Assembly: GCA_003552605.1 (NCBI GenBank)
Contig: PUNN01000171.1
Location: forward strand, 1-5,456
DNA length: 5,456 bases
Source of the DNA: Phycisphaeraceae bacterium
GTDB lineage: Bacteria > Planctomycetota > Phycisphaerae > Phycisphaerales > Phycisphaeraceae
Direction: 5' to 3'
The notes beneath the pieces were generated by a model, which was given only the letters and a program-made list of their open reading frames with translations, made no database searches and was not told the DNA's origin. A program made the position numbers and the translations under genes. Positions within the stretch are counted from its first letter, which is position 1; the number at the start of each line of letters is the position of its first letter. Shown in pieces: positions 1 to 5,289 of the stretch.

Positions 1-96
1 CTCATCGCCGTAGAGCTCGCGGTAGCGCTGCCGGAGCTGCCTCGGCGTCATCTTCTGCAGCAACGCCAGCTCCCTTCTGATGGTGTGGTCGCTCAT
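1..96 (-). CDS. DUF2924-like protein, N-terminal fragment (runs off left edge)
   Basis: Only the first 32 residues are present, beginning MSDHTIRRELALLQKM and continuing TPRQLRQRYRELYGDE. The pattern of a short helix, then 'MTPRQLRQRYRELYGDE', is what I recognise as the start of DUF2924-family proteins (usually about 150-200 residues, function unknown, commonly encoded just upstream of serine recombinase genes). The ATG overlaps the TGA of the upstream small gene in an ATGA, so the two are translationally coupled. The recombinase expected downstream would lie outside the window to the left, which is inference. The assignment rests on the short N-terminal motif only. Confidence 0.72.
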   Translation of the reverse strand, partial: MSDHTIRRELALLQKMTPRQLRQRYRELYGDE

Positions 97-344
97 CGTG
101 CATCCTCATCGATCCCGGCCCCATTGACCGGCTCGTCCGGGCGCGGGGCGGCGTTCAGGACACACTGAGCGGCATCTGCGCCCGGATTGCAAGCGGGGTC
201 TGGCCCCGAGAGTGAAAACGCTGCAACTTCCGCAGTGACCATGGGATGCATGCGACAGAGGCCGCCGGCCAGGATGGCCACGACCTCCCTTCGCCGCTCG
301 GTGGGTGTCATTCTGGCGGGACTGAATCGGGTGGCTCGTGGCAT
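93..344 (-). CDS. Small conserved hypothetical protein with TERRREVVAIL motif, upstream of DUF2924
   Basis: An 83-residue protein. I chose the ATG at 344 because GGAAGGAG lies 4 bases upstream; a TTG at 368 would extend it by 8 residues without a clear ribosome site. Residues 12-24 read MTPTERRREVVAI, followed by LAGGLCRM. This short motif is typical of the small proteins encoded ahead of DUF2924 and recombinase genes, and ATG at codon 12 is a possible alternative start. The C-terminal half is low-complexity, rich in Ala, Pro, Asp and Gly, and probably disordered. The stop overlaps the next gene's start (ATGA), making an operon. Function unknown; the link to a recombinase cassette comes from recalled gene context, not from the protein itself. 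Confidence 0.62.
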   Translation of the reverse strand: MPRATRFSPARMTPTERRREVVAILAGGLCRMHPMVTAEVAAFSLSGPDPACNPGADAAQCVLNAAPRPDEPVNGAGIDEDAR

Positions 345-556
345 GGGGCTCCTTCCGCAGTTAAACAAGGAGGTCCTTCACCCTTGTCTTTTTGCAGAAG
401 GGGGCGAAATTTTGCGTGGAATCCAAGCAATGCTAAAGTTATGACGGCCTTGTGAACGCCGCCGTCCACCAGTAAGCTGGTGCCAGCCGACGCTGATTGT
501 GAAACTGACAACCCAGACGGCCCTCACCGCCGAAGTCTGCTGATCGGAATGCCACC
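345..556. other. Intergenic stretch between divergent genes
   Basis: These 212 bases separate the minus-strand left operon from the plus-strand gene at 557, so promoters for both should lie here. It contains an AAGGAGGT sequence (367-374) inside a small hairpin, ACAAGG (365-370) with CCTTGT (382-387), followed by CTTTTT. It also holds a short hairpin CACCAG-TAAG-CTGGTG at 467-482. No protein or RNA gene is convincing here. Confidence 0.5.
412..439 (+). promoter_or_regulatory. Possible sigma70-type promoter for the gene at 557
   Basis: TTGCGT (412-417), a 16-base spacer, then TAAAGT (434-439) preceded by TGC, which resembles an extended -10. It points toward the gene at 557 and would leave a leader of about 110 bases containing the small hairpin at 467-482. 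Matches to consensus are only moderate and such matches arise by chance, so this is tentative. Confidence 0.25.
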
Positions 557-940
557 ATGACCGAGCCCCGAGCATCGGAAGGACCGCCGCCGTTGGAGAA
601 CGAGTGCATCGTCGAGGACATCCATTGCTGGATAACCACCGGCGGCGAGCAACTGGCCAAGAAAATTCCGGACCTTGACAACAACATCCTCGAACCCATG
701 CAGATACTGATGGATGAGCTTTGGGAAACGGATGAACCAAAGCTGTCGCCCCACGCCTTGGTGCTCCTTGCGTCACTGAGCAACCAGATGGGTAGCAACG
801 ACGAAGCTCACGACTCGGCGTTGCAGGTGCTCATACCGTTTCTGTCGATGCCCAAGCCGATGCGACAGGTGGTCCAAGTGAATATCAGTGAGGGCAGCTT
901 CAAGTTGATGGATGATGTGGATGTGATCGATCGGACATAG
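557..940 (+). CDS. Hypothetical acidic protein, 127 aa
   Basis: I do not recognise this protein. It starts with ATG at 557, with a weak ribosome site CGGAA 7 bases upstream, and ends TAG at 938-940. It is acidic, with clusters such as DELWETDEP (residues 52-60) and DDVDVIDRT at the C-terminus. The predicted content is helical in the middle (about residues 44-100), with no signal peptide or membrane segment. A Pro/Glu-rich N-terminus precedes a Cys- and Trp-containing stretch, CIVEDIHCW (residues 18-26). Its composition looks protein-like, while the minus-strand ORFs over it look like antisense shadows. It is a single-gene unit, divergent from the left pair and convergent with the middle operon. 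Function unknown. Confidence 0.6.
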   Translation: MTEPRASEGPPPLENECIVEDIHCWITTGGEQLAKKIPDLDNNILEPMQILMDELWETDEPKLSPHALVLLASLSNQMGSNDEAHDSALQVLIPFLSMPKPMRQVVQVNISEGSFKLMDDVDVIDRT

Positions 941-1268
941 ACCTGGGGCCCGAAACCGCGAAAACGTGAGACGTTGAGACTTTGGGCCGTAACCCCTTAC
1001 CCCGACTGACGCATCGCAGTCCGCGCAGTCTCACGGCCGCAGGACGCTGAGACTGCGACAGCCTCGGGCAGCCCCCGATTACGGGCGACGTGGTGGTCCA
1101 TGGCTTTCATTCACACGAACGGCTGTTCCCCGATCGCGCGCAGTGACGCACACCGGCGGTTGTGCCGCACCTGTTCAGCGGTCAGTTCATCCTGCCTACG
1201 CACCCGACGCTCGGTCTCTCACAAGAAACAGACCATCTCGTTCTTGGGGCCAGCCGAATCGCCTGACA
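941..1268. other. Gene-poor stretch between convergent genes
   Basis: This 328-base gap lies between the 3' ends of the plus-strand 127-residue gene and the minus-strand operon. The left third carries repeated TGAGAC/GTCTCA and GACTG/CAGTC elements (966-1057). The remainder, about 1060-1268, shows no convincing gene on either strand; the short ORFs there lack ribosome sites and recognisable motifs. No T-rich intrinsic terminator was seen for either flanking gene. Confidence 0.5.
1024..1057. repeat. 10-bp perfect inverted repeat
   Basis: CGCAGTCTCA (1024-1033) and TGAGACTGCG (1048-1057) are perfect reverse complements separated by 14 bases, which include the palindrome CGGCCG. An extra CGCAGTC copy lies at 1015-1021, and further TGAGAC copies lie at 967-972 and 975-980, so alternative pairings are possible. 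It sits about 85 bases past the stop of the 127-residue gene. It could act as a transcript-end hairpin, but no U-tract follows it on either strand. Confidence 0.55.
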
Positions 1269-1964
1269 TTATGCCGAACGCGGAAAACACTCGTCACCGG
1301 AGGTAGGGGAATAAGGATCCCTGCGAATCGCGTCGGCGTCTCTGGCCAGCGAGTGAAGAACGTAGCCCGGCAGAAGAACCCGCCACGGCCCGTCGCCCGC
1401 AAGCCCCAAGTCATGGCGGGAGCGTATCCCGCTGCGTTTTCGTAGCGGTGGATTTGCCTCGACACGCTCCAAAGCCGGAAAGGCTCGGTAGATCATCTGC
1501 AGGTCAACTGGGGGAACCGCATCGATGTCGATCAAATCAATTCCTGCTTCCGCGTAGGCTTCCACCACGTAGCCGGTACAACTGAACCGGCGGTAACTGC
1601 CATCCGGGCTGTAGTCGGTGTGTGGGTGAACGATGTAGTCGGGGTACTTGTCGATATCGCTTCGCTGTCGAAGCACCTGGGCCTGCCGCTCATCTTCCAA
1701 CTCGTCGATGAACAGGGCGATCTGGTTGAGTTCGTCGTCGTTCAACTCGGCCGTACCGCTCACGTCGACTCGGCATTGTCCATCACGTTCAAGCGGCGGC
1801 CCCATGTGATTGACCCCGATCTCATCGCCCGCCTTGACAGATTCATACTCGTGAGCCGACAAAGCGGTGTGTTGCAGGAAGTGCGTGACTCCCTTGGTGT
1901 CGAAGGCGACGACGTCTGAGCGGCTGATAGCTGATCCCAGTGCTGTGAGACGATGGGCCGGCAT
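1269..1964 (-). CDS. Hypothetical protein with NlpC/P60-like SCTGYV motif, last gene of the operon
   Basis: About 231 residues from ATG at 1964, which has GAGG 6 bases upstream. A GTG at 1976 overlaps the previous stop (GTGA) and would add 4 residues. Landmarks are GDEIGVNHMGPP (46-57), an acidic helix around 73-95, HPHTDY (113-118), and FSCTGYVVEAYAEAGIDL (127-144). A PPVDL motif (151-155) follows. The Cys129 helix followed by 'AGI-L' and a Pro-x-Asp-Leu resembles the catalytic Cys segment of NlpC/P60-type, especially permuted YiiX-like, papain-fold proteins, with His113 or His115 as possible partners. That resemblance is inference from a short motif. No signal peptide or membrane segment is seen, so a cytoplasmic product is likely. 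It is probably cotranscribed with the two genes upstream. Confidence 0.68.
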   Translation of the reverse strand: MPAHRLTALGSAISRSDVVAFDTKGVTHFLQHTALSAHEYESVKAGDEIGVNHMGPPLERDGQCRVDVSGTAELNDDELNQIALFIDELEDERQAQVLRQRSDIDKYPDYIVHPHTDYSPDGSYRRFSCTGYVVEAYAEAGIDLIDIDAVPPVDLQMIYRAFPALERVEANPPLRKRSGIRSRHDLGLAGDGPWRVLLPGYVLHSLARDADAIRRDPYSPTSGDECFPRSA

Positions 1965-1972
1965 TCTCCCCC

Positions 1973-2923
1973 TCACTCAGGCCAGATCTGCCGCACGATT
2001 GCGTCGAGTTCCTCAACGCCAGTCGCGTCCGGCCTCATGCTGCGTACGGTTCTGTCCATCCGACGACGCAGTTGCTGCCGGAACCAGCCGAAAGGCAGAT
2101 CATTGACTTGATCGATGATCGCCTGAGCGTGTTCGCTTCGCATTACAAGCAACGCCTGAATTGCCAGCATGGCCACGGTGGAAAACCGCTCACGGGAGAA
2201 CACGCGCGGCCGCAGATAGTCGTTGGCCATCTCGGCCAGGCGGGCAGAAAGCTGCGGATGAGGATCCGATTGCGCAGGCGGGGAAACGGAGTACCGCCGA
2301 AACACCATCTTGGCGATCTCAAGCTCCGCGTCCAGACTCGGCTGAGCGCGATGTCCGGATTCGAGCAACGTCGCTAGCCAGCCGAACTCAGAGGAATCGA
2401 GCAAAGCGACGCACTTGCGGATCGCAGACCCCACGGCAATCAACTCATTCCGGTCGGTGCTGTCCCGATTCTCTTCGATATAGTCCTTGAGCAATTCAAT
2501 GAGGCGCTGTCGCTCTTGCCCTTCGAACGGCACCGCTTCAGCTTCAATGATCAACTGGCGACGAGCAGCACCAGTTGCTCCCTCCAGTTGCTCAACGACG
2601 ACGTGAGCCCGATCAGCGCGACCTACGACTGCCTCGGGGGACTCGACGGCCTCCTCGAAAGGAGGATCGCGCCAGCCAGGCCAATAATCAACATCACCAA
2701 AGCCAGACTGAGCGTCGCGGCCGGATTCCCGGTCCGCGACTGCGTTGGTAAATCGCTTGATTCCGTCATCGGTATCGATTTCAATGTCGTGAATCCCGCC
2801 TCCCTTGTCGTAGAGAGCGGGAATTCCATAGCAGGACAGCCTTCTGCGTTTGATGGGCTTCGTGCCCGCTTCTATCAATTGCTCGACGAGTTTCGAGACC
2901 GTCGGCTCATATGTGTCAGTCAT
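1973..2923 (-). CDS. Hypothetical helical protein, 316 aa, middle gene of the operon
   Basis: I chose ATG at 2923, preceded by AGAAGGG about 8 bases upstream; a GTG immediately before it (2926) is the alternative. The start overlaps the end of the previous gene by 8 bases, and the stop overlaps the GTG option of the next gene. The N-terminal part (about 1-60) includes a basic KRRR run (25-28) and reads like a small alpha/beta unit ending HDIEIDTDDGIKRF. An acidic, probably flexible linker follows, containing the Trp-rich DYWPGWRDPP. The remainder (about 105-316) is a long run of amphipathic helices that could be HEAT-like. No enzymatic motif, signal peptide or membrane segment is visible. A helical scaffold role is possible but unproven, and I cannot name the family. 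Confidence 0.7.
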   Translation of the reverse strand: MTDTYEPTVSKLVEQLIEAGTKPIKRRRLSCYGIPALYDKGGGIHDIEIDTDDGIKRFTNAVADRESGRDAQSGFGDVDYWPGWRDPPFEEAVESPEAVVGRADRAHVVVEQLEGATGAARRQLIIEAEAVPFEGQERQRLIELLKDYIEENRDSTDRNELIAVGSAIRKCVALLDSSEFGWLATLLESGHRAQPSLDAELEIAKMVFRRYSVSPPAQSDPHPQLSARLAEMANDYLRPRVFSRERFSTVAMLAIQALLVMRSEHAQAIIDQVNDLPFGWFRQQLRRRMDRTVRSMRPDATGVEELDAIVRQIWPE

Positions 2924-3644
2924 CACTTGAGCCCTTCTCTTTGATTCGGGTCAAGGGTACGTTGGGCATACCATAGTCAGCCCATTGGTTGGCCTTCTCG
3001 CGCAGGACTTTCAGCTTTTCGACGGCTCGTTTTGCCTGCTCGGCGAGGTCGCTCACCTGCTCTGCGGTGAGTTCTGCCTCGAAAACTCTCGGAAGGCCAT
3101 CGCCGCCGGTCGCCACGATCTTGAAGTGGGTAAAAGGAATCAGGCCTTCGATGTTCTTACGGTTCTCATCGAAAACCGGCCGCAGGTCGCAGATCAGTTG
3201 GACATCCTCAAGTGGCTGACCCGTGATCTTGCTTAAGCGTTCGGCCTTGCGATAGCATCGCAAGGCCGGAATCGGCTTCAGAAGCCGCGGCAGAAGGTCA
3301 CTCAGCTTGTCCAAGTCATCTGCGGAAAGCGGGAAGTCCTCGGCGTTGCCCTTTTGAATCGACCGAAGCCGTTCGAGCAGCTTCTCAACGTCCTCGGACT
3401 TGAGGTTGAGAATGACCCGCCGCACCGAGGCGACAGGGGCGTCTTGAGGAAGCAGCGATTGCAGGCGAGCGTTCAGCGCGGTCGTGTCGAGGAAGCCGTC
3501 CACGCCGCTGAGGTCGGCTGCGACTTTCTCAAGAAGGTCCGTGGAAACCGTCGTAATCGCCTTGAGGTCACCGGCCATCTCTTCAGAGCCGACGTGCTCT
3601 CGAAAGTGCTGAAGTCCCCGCACGTATAGGACAGGTTCGGGCAT
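2916..3644 (-). CDS. Hypothetical protein, 242 aa, possible COMM-like C-terminal domain; first main gene of the operon
   Basis: It starts with ATG at 3644 with no strong Shine-Dalgarno (only CGGATTGATC upstream) and ends TGA at 2916-2918, overlapping the next gene. The N-terminal two thirds (about 20-135) is helical, with several Leu-rich amphipathic segments such as VEKLLERLRSI (86-96). Residues 141-190 run TGQPLEDVQLICDL, then IPFTHFKIVATGG, suggesting two or three strands. A long helix follows, ELTAEQVSDLAEQAKRAVEK (191-210). This order of helical domain, strands and terminal helix introduced by 'ELT-EQ' loosely resembles COMM-domain (HCaRG) proteins, which are best known in eukaryotes. 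The likeness is topological and weak; treat the gene as a conserved hypothetical. No membrane segment or signal peptide is seen. Confidence 0.72.
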   Translation of the reverse strand: MPEPVLYVRGLQHFREHVGSEEMAGDLKAITTVSTDLLEKVAADLSGVDGFLDTTALNARLQSLLPQDAPVASVRRVILNLKSEDVEKLLERLRSIQKGNAEDFPLSADDLDKLSDLLPRLLKPIPALRCYRKAERLSKITGQPLEDVQLICDLRPVFDENRKNIEGLIPFTHFKIVATGGDGLPRVFEAELTAEQVSDLAEQAKRAVEKLKVLREKANQWADYGMPNVPLTRIKEKGSSDD

Positions 3645-3653
3645 GGTGGTCGA

Positions 3654-3812
3654 TCAATCCGTAGTTGGTCCAGATGGCGGTCCAACCGTCATGGACGCCA
3701 TCACGTCCGCGTCTGGATGCGTCTGACAGCGCAACATGTTACGCACCCACGCGAGAAACGCAAGTTCAGTCCCATCCTGTAGTGGTTGGTCGGCGATTTC
3801 CAGCGGATACAT
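3654..3812 (-). CDS. Doubtful small ORF, 52 aa, just upstream of the operon
   Basis: It reads MYPLEIADQPLQDGTELAF onward and ends TGA 9 bases before the ATG of the 242-residue gene, so it could be the operon's first gene. Codon use is mixed and the ribosome site before the ATG is weak (CCGGA). An in-frame GTG further up (just after TTCGGG) would add about 8 residues. The segment EIADQPLQDGTELAFLAWV looks protein-like, while the rest is not distinctive. It may equally be noncoding leader. No family recognised. Confidence 0.3.
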   Translation of the reverse strand: MYPLEIADQPLQDGTELAFLAWVRNMLRCQTHPDADVMASMTVGPPSGPTTD

Positions 3813-4021
3813 GAAATCCGGCGACCGATGCGGGTCCACCCCGAACGTGTCTGTTAACCCGTTGTCCGGGAGAGGGGCGAGAGTCTGAGAGCGCGGGGCG
3901 AAGTGGTCGCCAAAGGAGCGGCGGGTTTTACGGGCGGGCACGGGTTGGCGAGAGCGGAAGCGGCGTAAGGTGTTGCCGTAACTGGCGTTGTGTGCGATGT
4001 TTGCGCTGGCTGGCCGCAGGC

Positions 4022-4057
4022 AAAAGATAGACCCGTCCGCTTGTTTGCAGACGGGTC
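4022..4057 (-). terminator. Strong intrinsic terminator, minus-strand direction
   Basis: On the minus strand GACCCGTCTGC pairs with GCGGACGGGTC around a 6-base AAACAA loop, giving an 11-bp stem, and is followed by TATCTTTTG. One pair is a T-G wobble that exists only in the minus-strand RNA; the plus-strand RNA would have a C-A mismatch there and no U-tract. The orientation is therefore clear. No recognisable gene on the minus strand feeds into it within the window. Confidence 0.72.
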
Positions 4058-4119
4058 AAGCTCCCCGAGTCGAACGGGTTTCAAACGCTAGCCGCACCGT
4101 AACCTATTGAAATAGCATT

Positions 4120-4199
4120 GGTTGCGATCTTGGCGAGTGGCGGGCACGCCCTCTCCGCCTGCCCGATCAGATTTCGAACACGCGGGCGCTCTCGCAACC
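4120..4199. repeat. 8-bp inverted repeat enclosing an 80-base unit
   Basis: GGTTGCGA (4120-4127) and TCGCAACC (4192-4199) are perfect reverse complements. Between them are further complementary GC-rich pieces (for example GGCGGGC with GCCTGCC). The outer size matches a tRNA, but the interior does not fold as one: the T-arm is not placed correctly. It could be a folded RNA element or chance. Confidence 0.35.
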
Positions 4200-4230
4200 G
4201 GCGGGTTAACTCGCAGTATCGGGGTGGAGA

Positions 4231-4259
4231 TTGACCGGAGCGTCAAGCACGACTAAAAT
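4231..4259 (+). promoter_or_regulatory. Near-consensus sigma70-type promoter of the NTase-XRE operon
   Basis: TTGACC (4231-4236) and TAAAAT (4254-4259) are separated by exactly 17 bases; each differs from consensus at one position. Transcription would start near 4266, giving a leader of only about 15-20 bases before the ATG at 4283. It sits directly upstream of the operon on the right strand. Confidence 0.78.
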
Positions 4260-4266
4260 GTCGTGC
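4247..4266. promoter_or_regulatory. Palindromic operator wrapped around the -10 box
   Basis: GCACGAC (4247-4253) and GTCGTGC (4260-4266) are perfect 7-bp reverse complements whose 6-base spacer is precisely the -10 hexamer TAAAAT. A dimeric regulator bound here would block RNA polymerase. The XRE protein encoded as the second gene of the operon is the obvious candidate, as in many toxin-antitoxin autoregulatory loops. The palindrome is directly visible; the binding partner is inference. Confidence 0.65.
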
Positions 4267-4282
4267 ATGGAGTGTCGATGAA

Positions 4283-4843
4283 ATGATCGGCTTGCCACCA
4301 TTCACGGATGCCGGCCTGCTGCCGCCGGCAGACTACACGCTCACGCTGGACGAGCTGCGGGCGTCTGTCCTGGTCGAGGGCCCCATGCCGCCACCGGAAA
4401 ATTCACATTGGGATGGTGGTTGGCGGCGGAAGCTCGTCGACAATCTCGGCGTGATGGTGAGCCAACTCTGGCAGGTCGGCATCACCGAGATCTTCATCAA
4501 TGGCTCGTTCGTGGAAGACAAGGATCACCCCAACGACATCGACGGCTACTTCGTCTGCGACCTTCGCCGCCTCGCTTCGGGCGATCTGGAGCGCCAACTC
4601 AATCTGCTCGACCCGCACAAGGTCTGGACGTGGGACCCGACGACGCGCCGGCCATACCGCGGCTACCCGAAGAAGCAGCTACCGATGTGGCACCAGTACC
4701 GCGTCGAACTGTACCCGCACGTCGGCCAGTTGAGCGGCATCCAGGACAAGCACGGACACGAACTGGAATTCCCGTCCGCGTTCCGGCAATCGCGACGTGA
4801 TGGGCAACCCAAAGGCATCATCAAGATCGGAGGTCACCCATGA
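4283..4843 (+). CDS. Nucleotidyltransferase-fold protein (DUF6932-like), putative toxin or effector
   Basis: A 186-residue protein. GGAG lies 10 bases before the chosen ATG; earlier ATGs at 4267 and 4278 hit stops at once. The core reads INGSFVEDKDHPNDIDGYF: Gly74-Ser75, nine residues, then Asp85-x-Asp87, the GS-x9-DxD signature of the polymerase-beta/MNT nucleotidyltransferase fold. Glu142 in VELYPH is a likely third metal-binding carboxylate. The N-terminus GLPPFTDAGLLPPADYTLTLDEL fits the DUF6932 family as I know it. Conserved active-site residues suggest an active enzyme that could transfer a nucleotide to an RNA or protein; the substrate is unknown. The stop overlaps the XRE gene (ATGA). 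The weak ribosome site compared with that of the second gene would favour excess regulator. A toxin role is inference. Confidence 0.82.
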   Translation: MIGLPPFTDAGLLPPADYTLTLDELRASVLVEGPMPPPENSHWDGGWRRKLVDNLGVMVSQLWQVGITEIFINGSFVEDKDHPNDIDGYFVCDLRRLASGDLERQLNLLDPHKVWTWDPTTRRPYRGYPKKQLPMWHQYRVELYPHVGQLSGIQDKHGHELEFPSAFRQSRRDGQPKGIIKIGGHP

Positions 4844-5286
4844 TCCGCAACGAGAGTGAATACCGTGAAGCGGTCGAGCGGCTGACCGCGGAAAAGCAGC
4901 GCATTGCCGCGCAGAAGGCCGAGCTTGAAAAGACGGGCCTCGCGCCCGACGAGGCAAAGCGTGTTCTCGACCCGATGCGATCGTTTCACCTGCAACTGCA
5001 GGAAGAGGTCGAAAGCTACGAGCGGCTCAAGCGCGGCGAGTTCGCGGAAATCCGCAACCTGCGCGGCGTTGGCCATCTGCTGATCGCGCTTCGCATCGCG
5101 CGCGGACTGAGCCAGCGCCAGCTCGCCGAGCGGCTCGGCGTGCATGAATCGCAGATATCGCGCGACGAACGTAACGAGTACCACGGCATCACGCTCGACC
5201 GAGCCGCCCGCGTACTCGATGCACTGGGTGTTGAGCTGCGCAGCACGGTGCAGGTGCCGGCCGAGGACTTGGCGGGCGTGGGGTGA
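4840..5286 (+). CDS. XRE-family helix-turn-helix protein with N-terminal coiled coil, putative antitoxin/repressor
   Basis: A 148-residue protein. The ATG at 4840 overlaps the NTase stop (ATGA) and is preceded by GGAGGT with a 5-base spacer, a strong ribosome site inside the NTase coding end. Residues 1-70 are a charged helix, probably a coiled coil (AVERLTAEKQRIAAQKAELE). The HTH_3/Cro-CI domain spans about 78-137: helix 2 is SQRQLAERLG (91-100) and the recognition helix HESQISRDE (102-110). The end, ITLDRAARVLDALGVEL, is typical of XRE antitoxins. It likely binds the palindrome at the operon promoter and may bind or neutralise the NTase through the N-terminal helix. DNA binding is well supported by the domain; the antitoxin role is inferred from coupling to the NTase. 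Confidence 0.85.
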   Translation: MIRNESEYREAVERLTAEKQRIAAQKAELEKTGLAPDEAKRVLDPMRSFHLQLQEEVESYERLKRGEFAEIRNLRGVGHLLIALRIARGLSQRQLAERLGVHESQISRDERNEYHGITLDRAARVLDALGVELRSTVQVPAEDLAGVG

Positions 5287-5289
5287 AGA

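Larger units (their letters stand above)
3813..4230. other. Gene-poor stretch with terminator and inverted repeats
   Basis: No convincing protein gene lies on either strand in these roughly 420 bases; open frames here are low-complexity and lack ribosome sites. The promoter of the minus-strand operon should lie in its left part, but I see no clear -35/-10 pair. The right part carries an intrinsic terminator (4022-4057), a tRNA T-arm-like sequence (about 4060-4080) and an 8-bp inverted repeat enclosing 80 bases (4120-4199). Confidence 0.5.

Noticed and set aside
365..393. ACAAGG/CCTTGT hairpin followed by CTTTTT, terminator-like on the plus strand
   Set aside because: The stem is only 6 bp with an 11-base loop and there is no plus-strand gene upstream for it to terminate.
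367..455. A perfect AAGGAGGT at 367-374 followed by a TTG-started 23-codon ORF (384-455), a possible leader peptide
   Set aside because: The start would be TTG, the peptide has no recognisable feature, and the Shine-Dalgarno-like sequence lies inside a hairpin; nothing downstream supports an attenuator.
378..798. Long minus-strand open frames opposite the 127-residue gene
   Set aside because: Their translations are rich in Ser, Arg and Trp without domain features and look like antisense reads of the plus-strand gene.
2072..2944. Several plus-strand open frames inside the middle operon
   Set aside because: They overlap strongly supported minus-strand genes and have antisense-like composition, with no ribosome sites.
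4120..4199. An 80-base unit closed by GGTTGCGA/TCGCAACC, considered as a tRNA gene
   Set aside because: The interior has a TTCGAAC but no matching T-stem at the required distance from the 3' acceptor strand, and no D or anticodon arm could be drawn on either strand.
3853..4210. GTTAACCCG (3853-3861) and CGGGTTAAC (4202-4210) as 9-bp ends of a small mobile element
   Set aside because: Nine-base matches are expected dozens of times by chance in a window this size; there is no transposase and no flanking target duplication.
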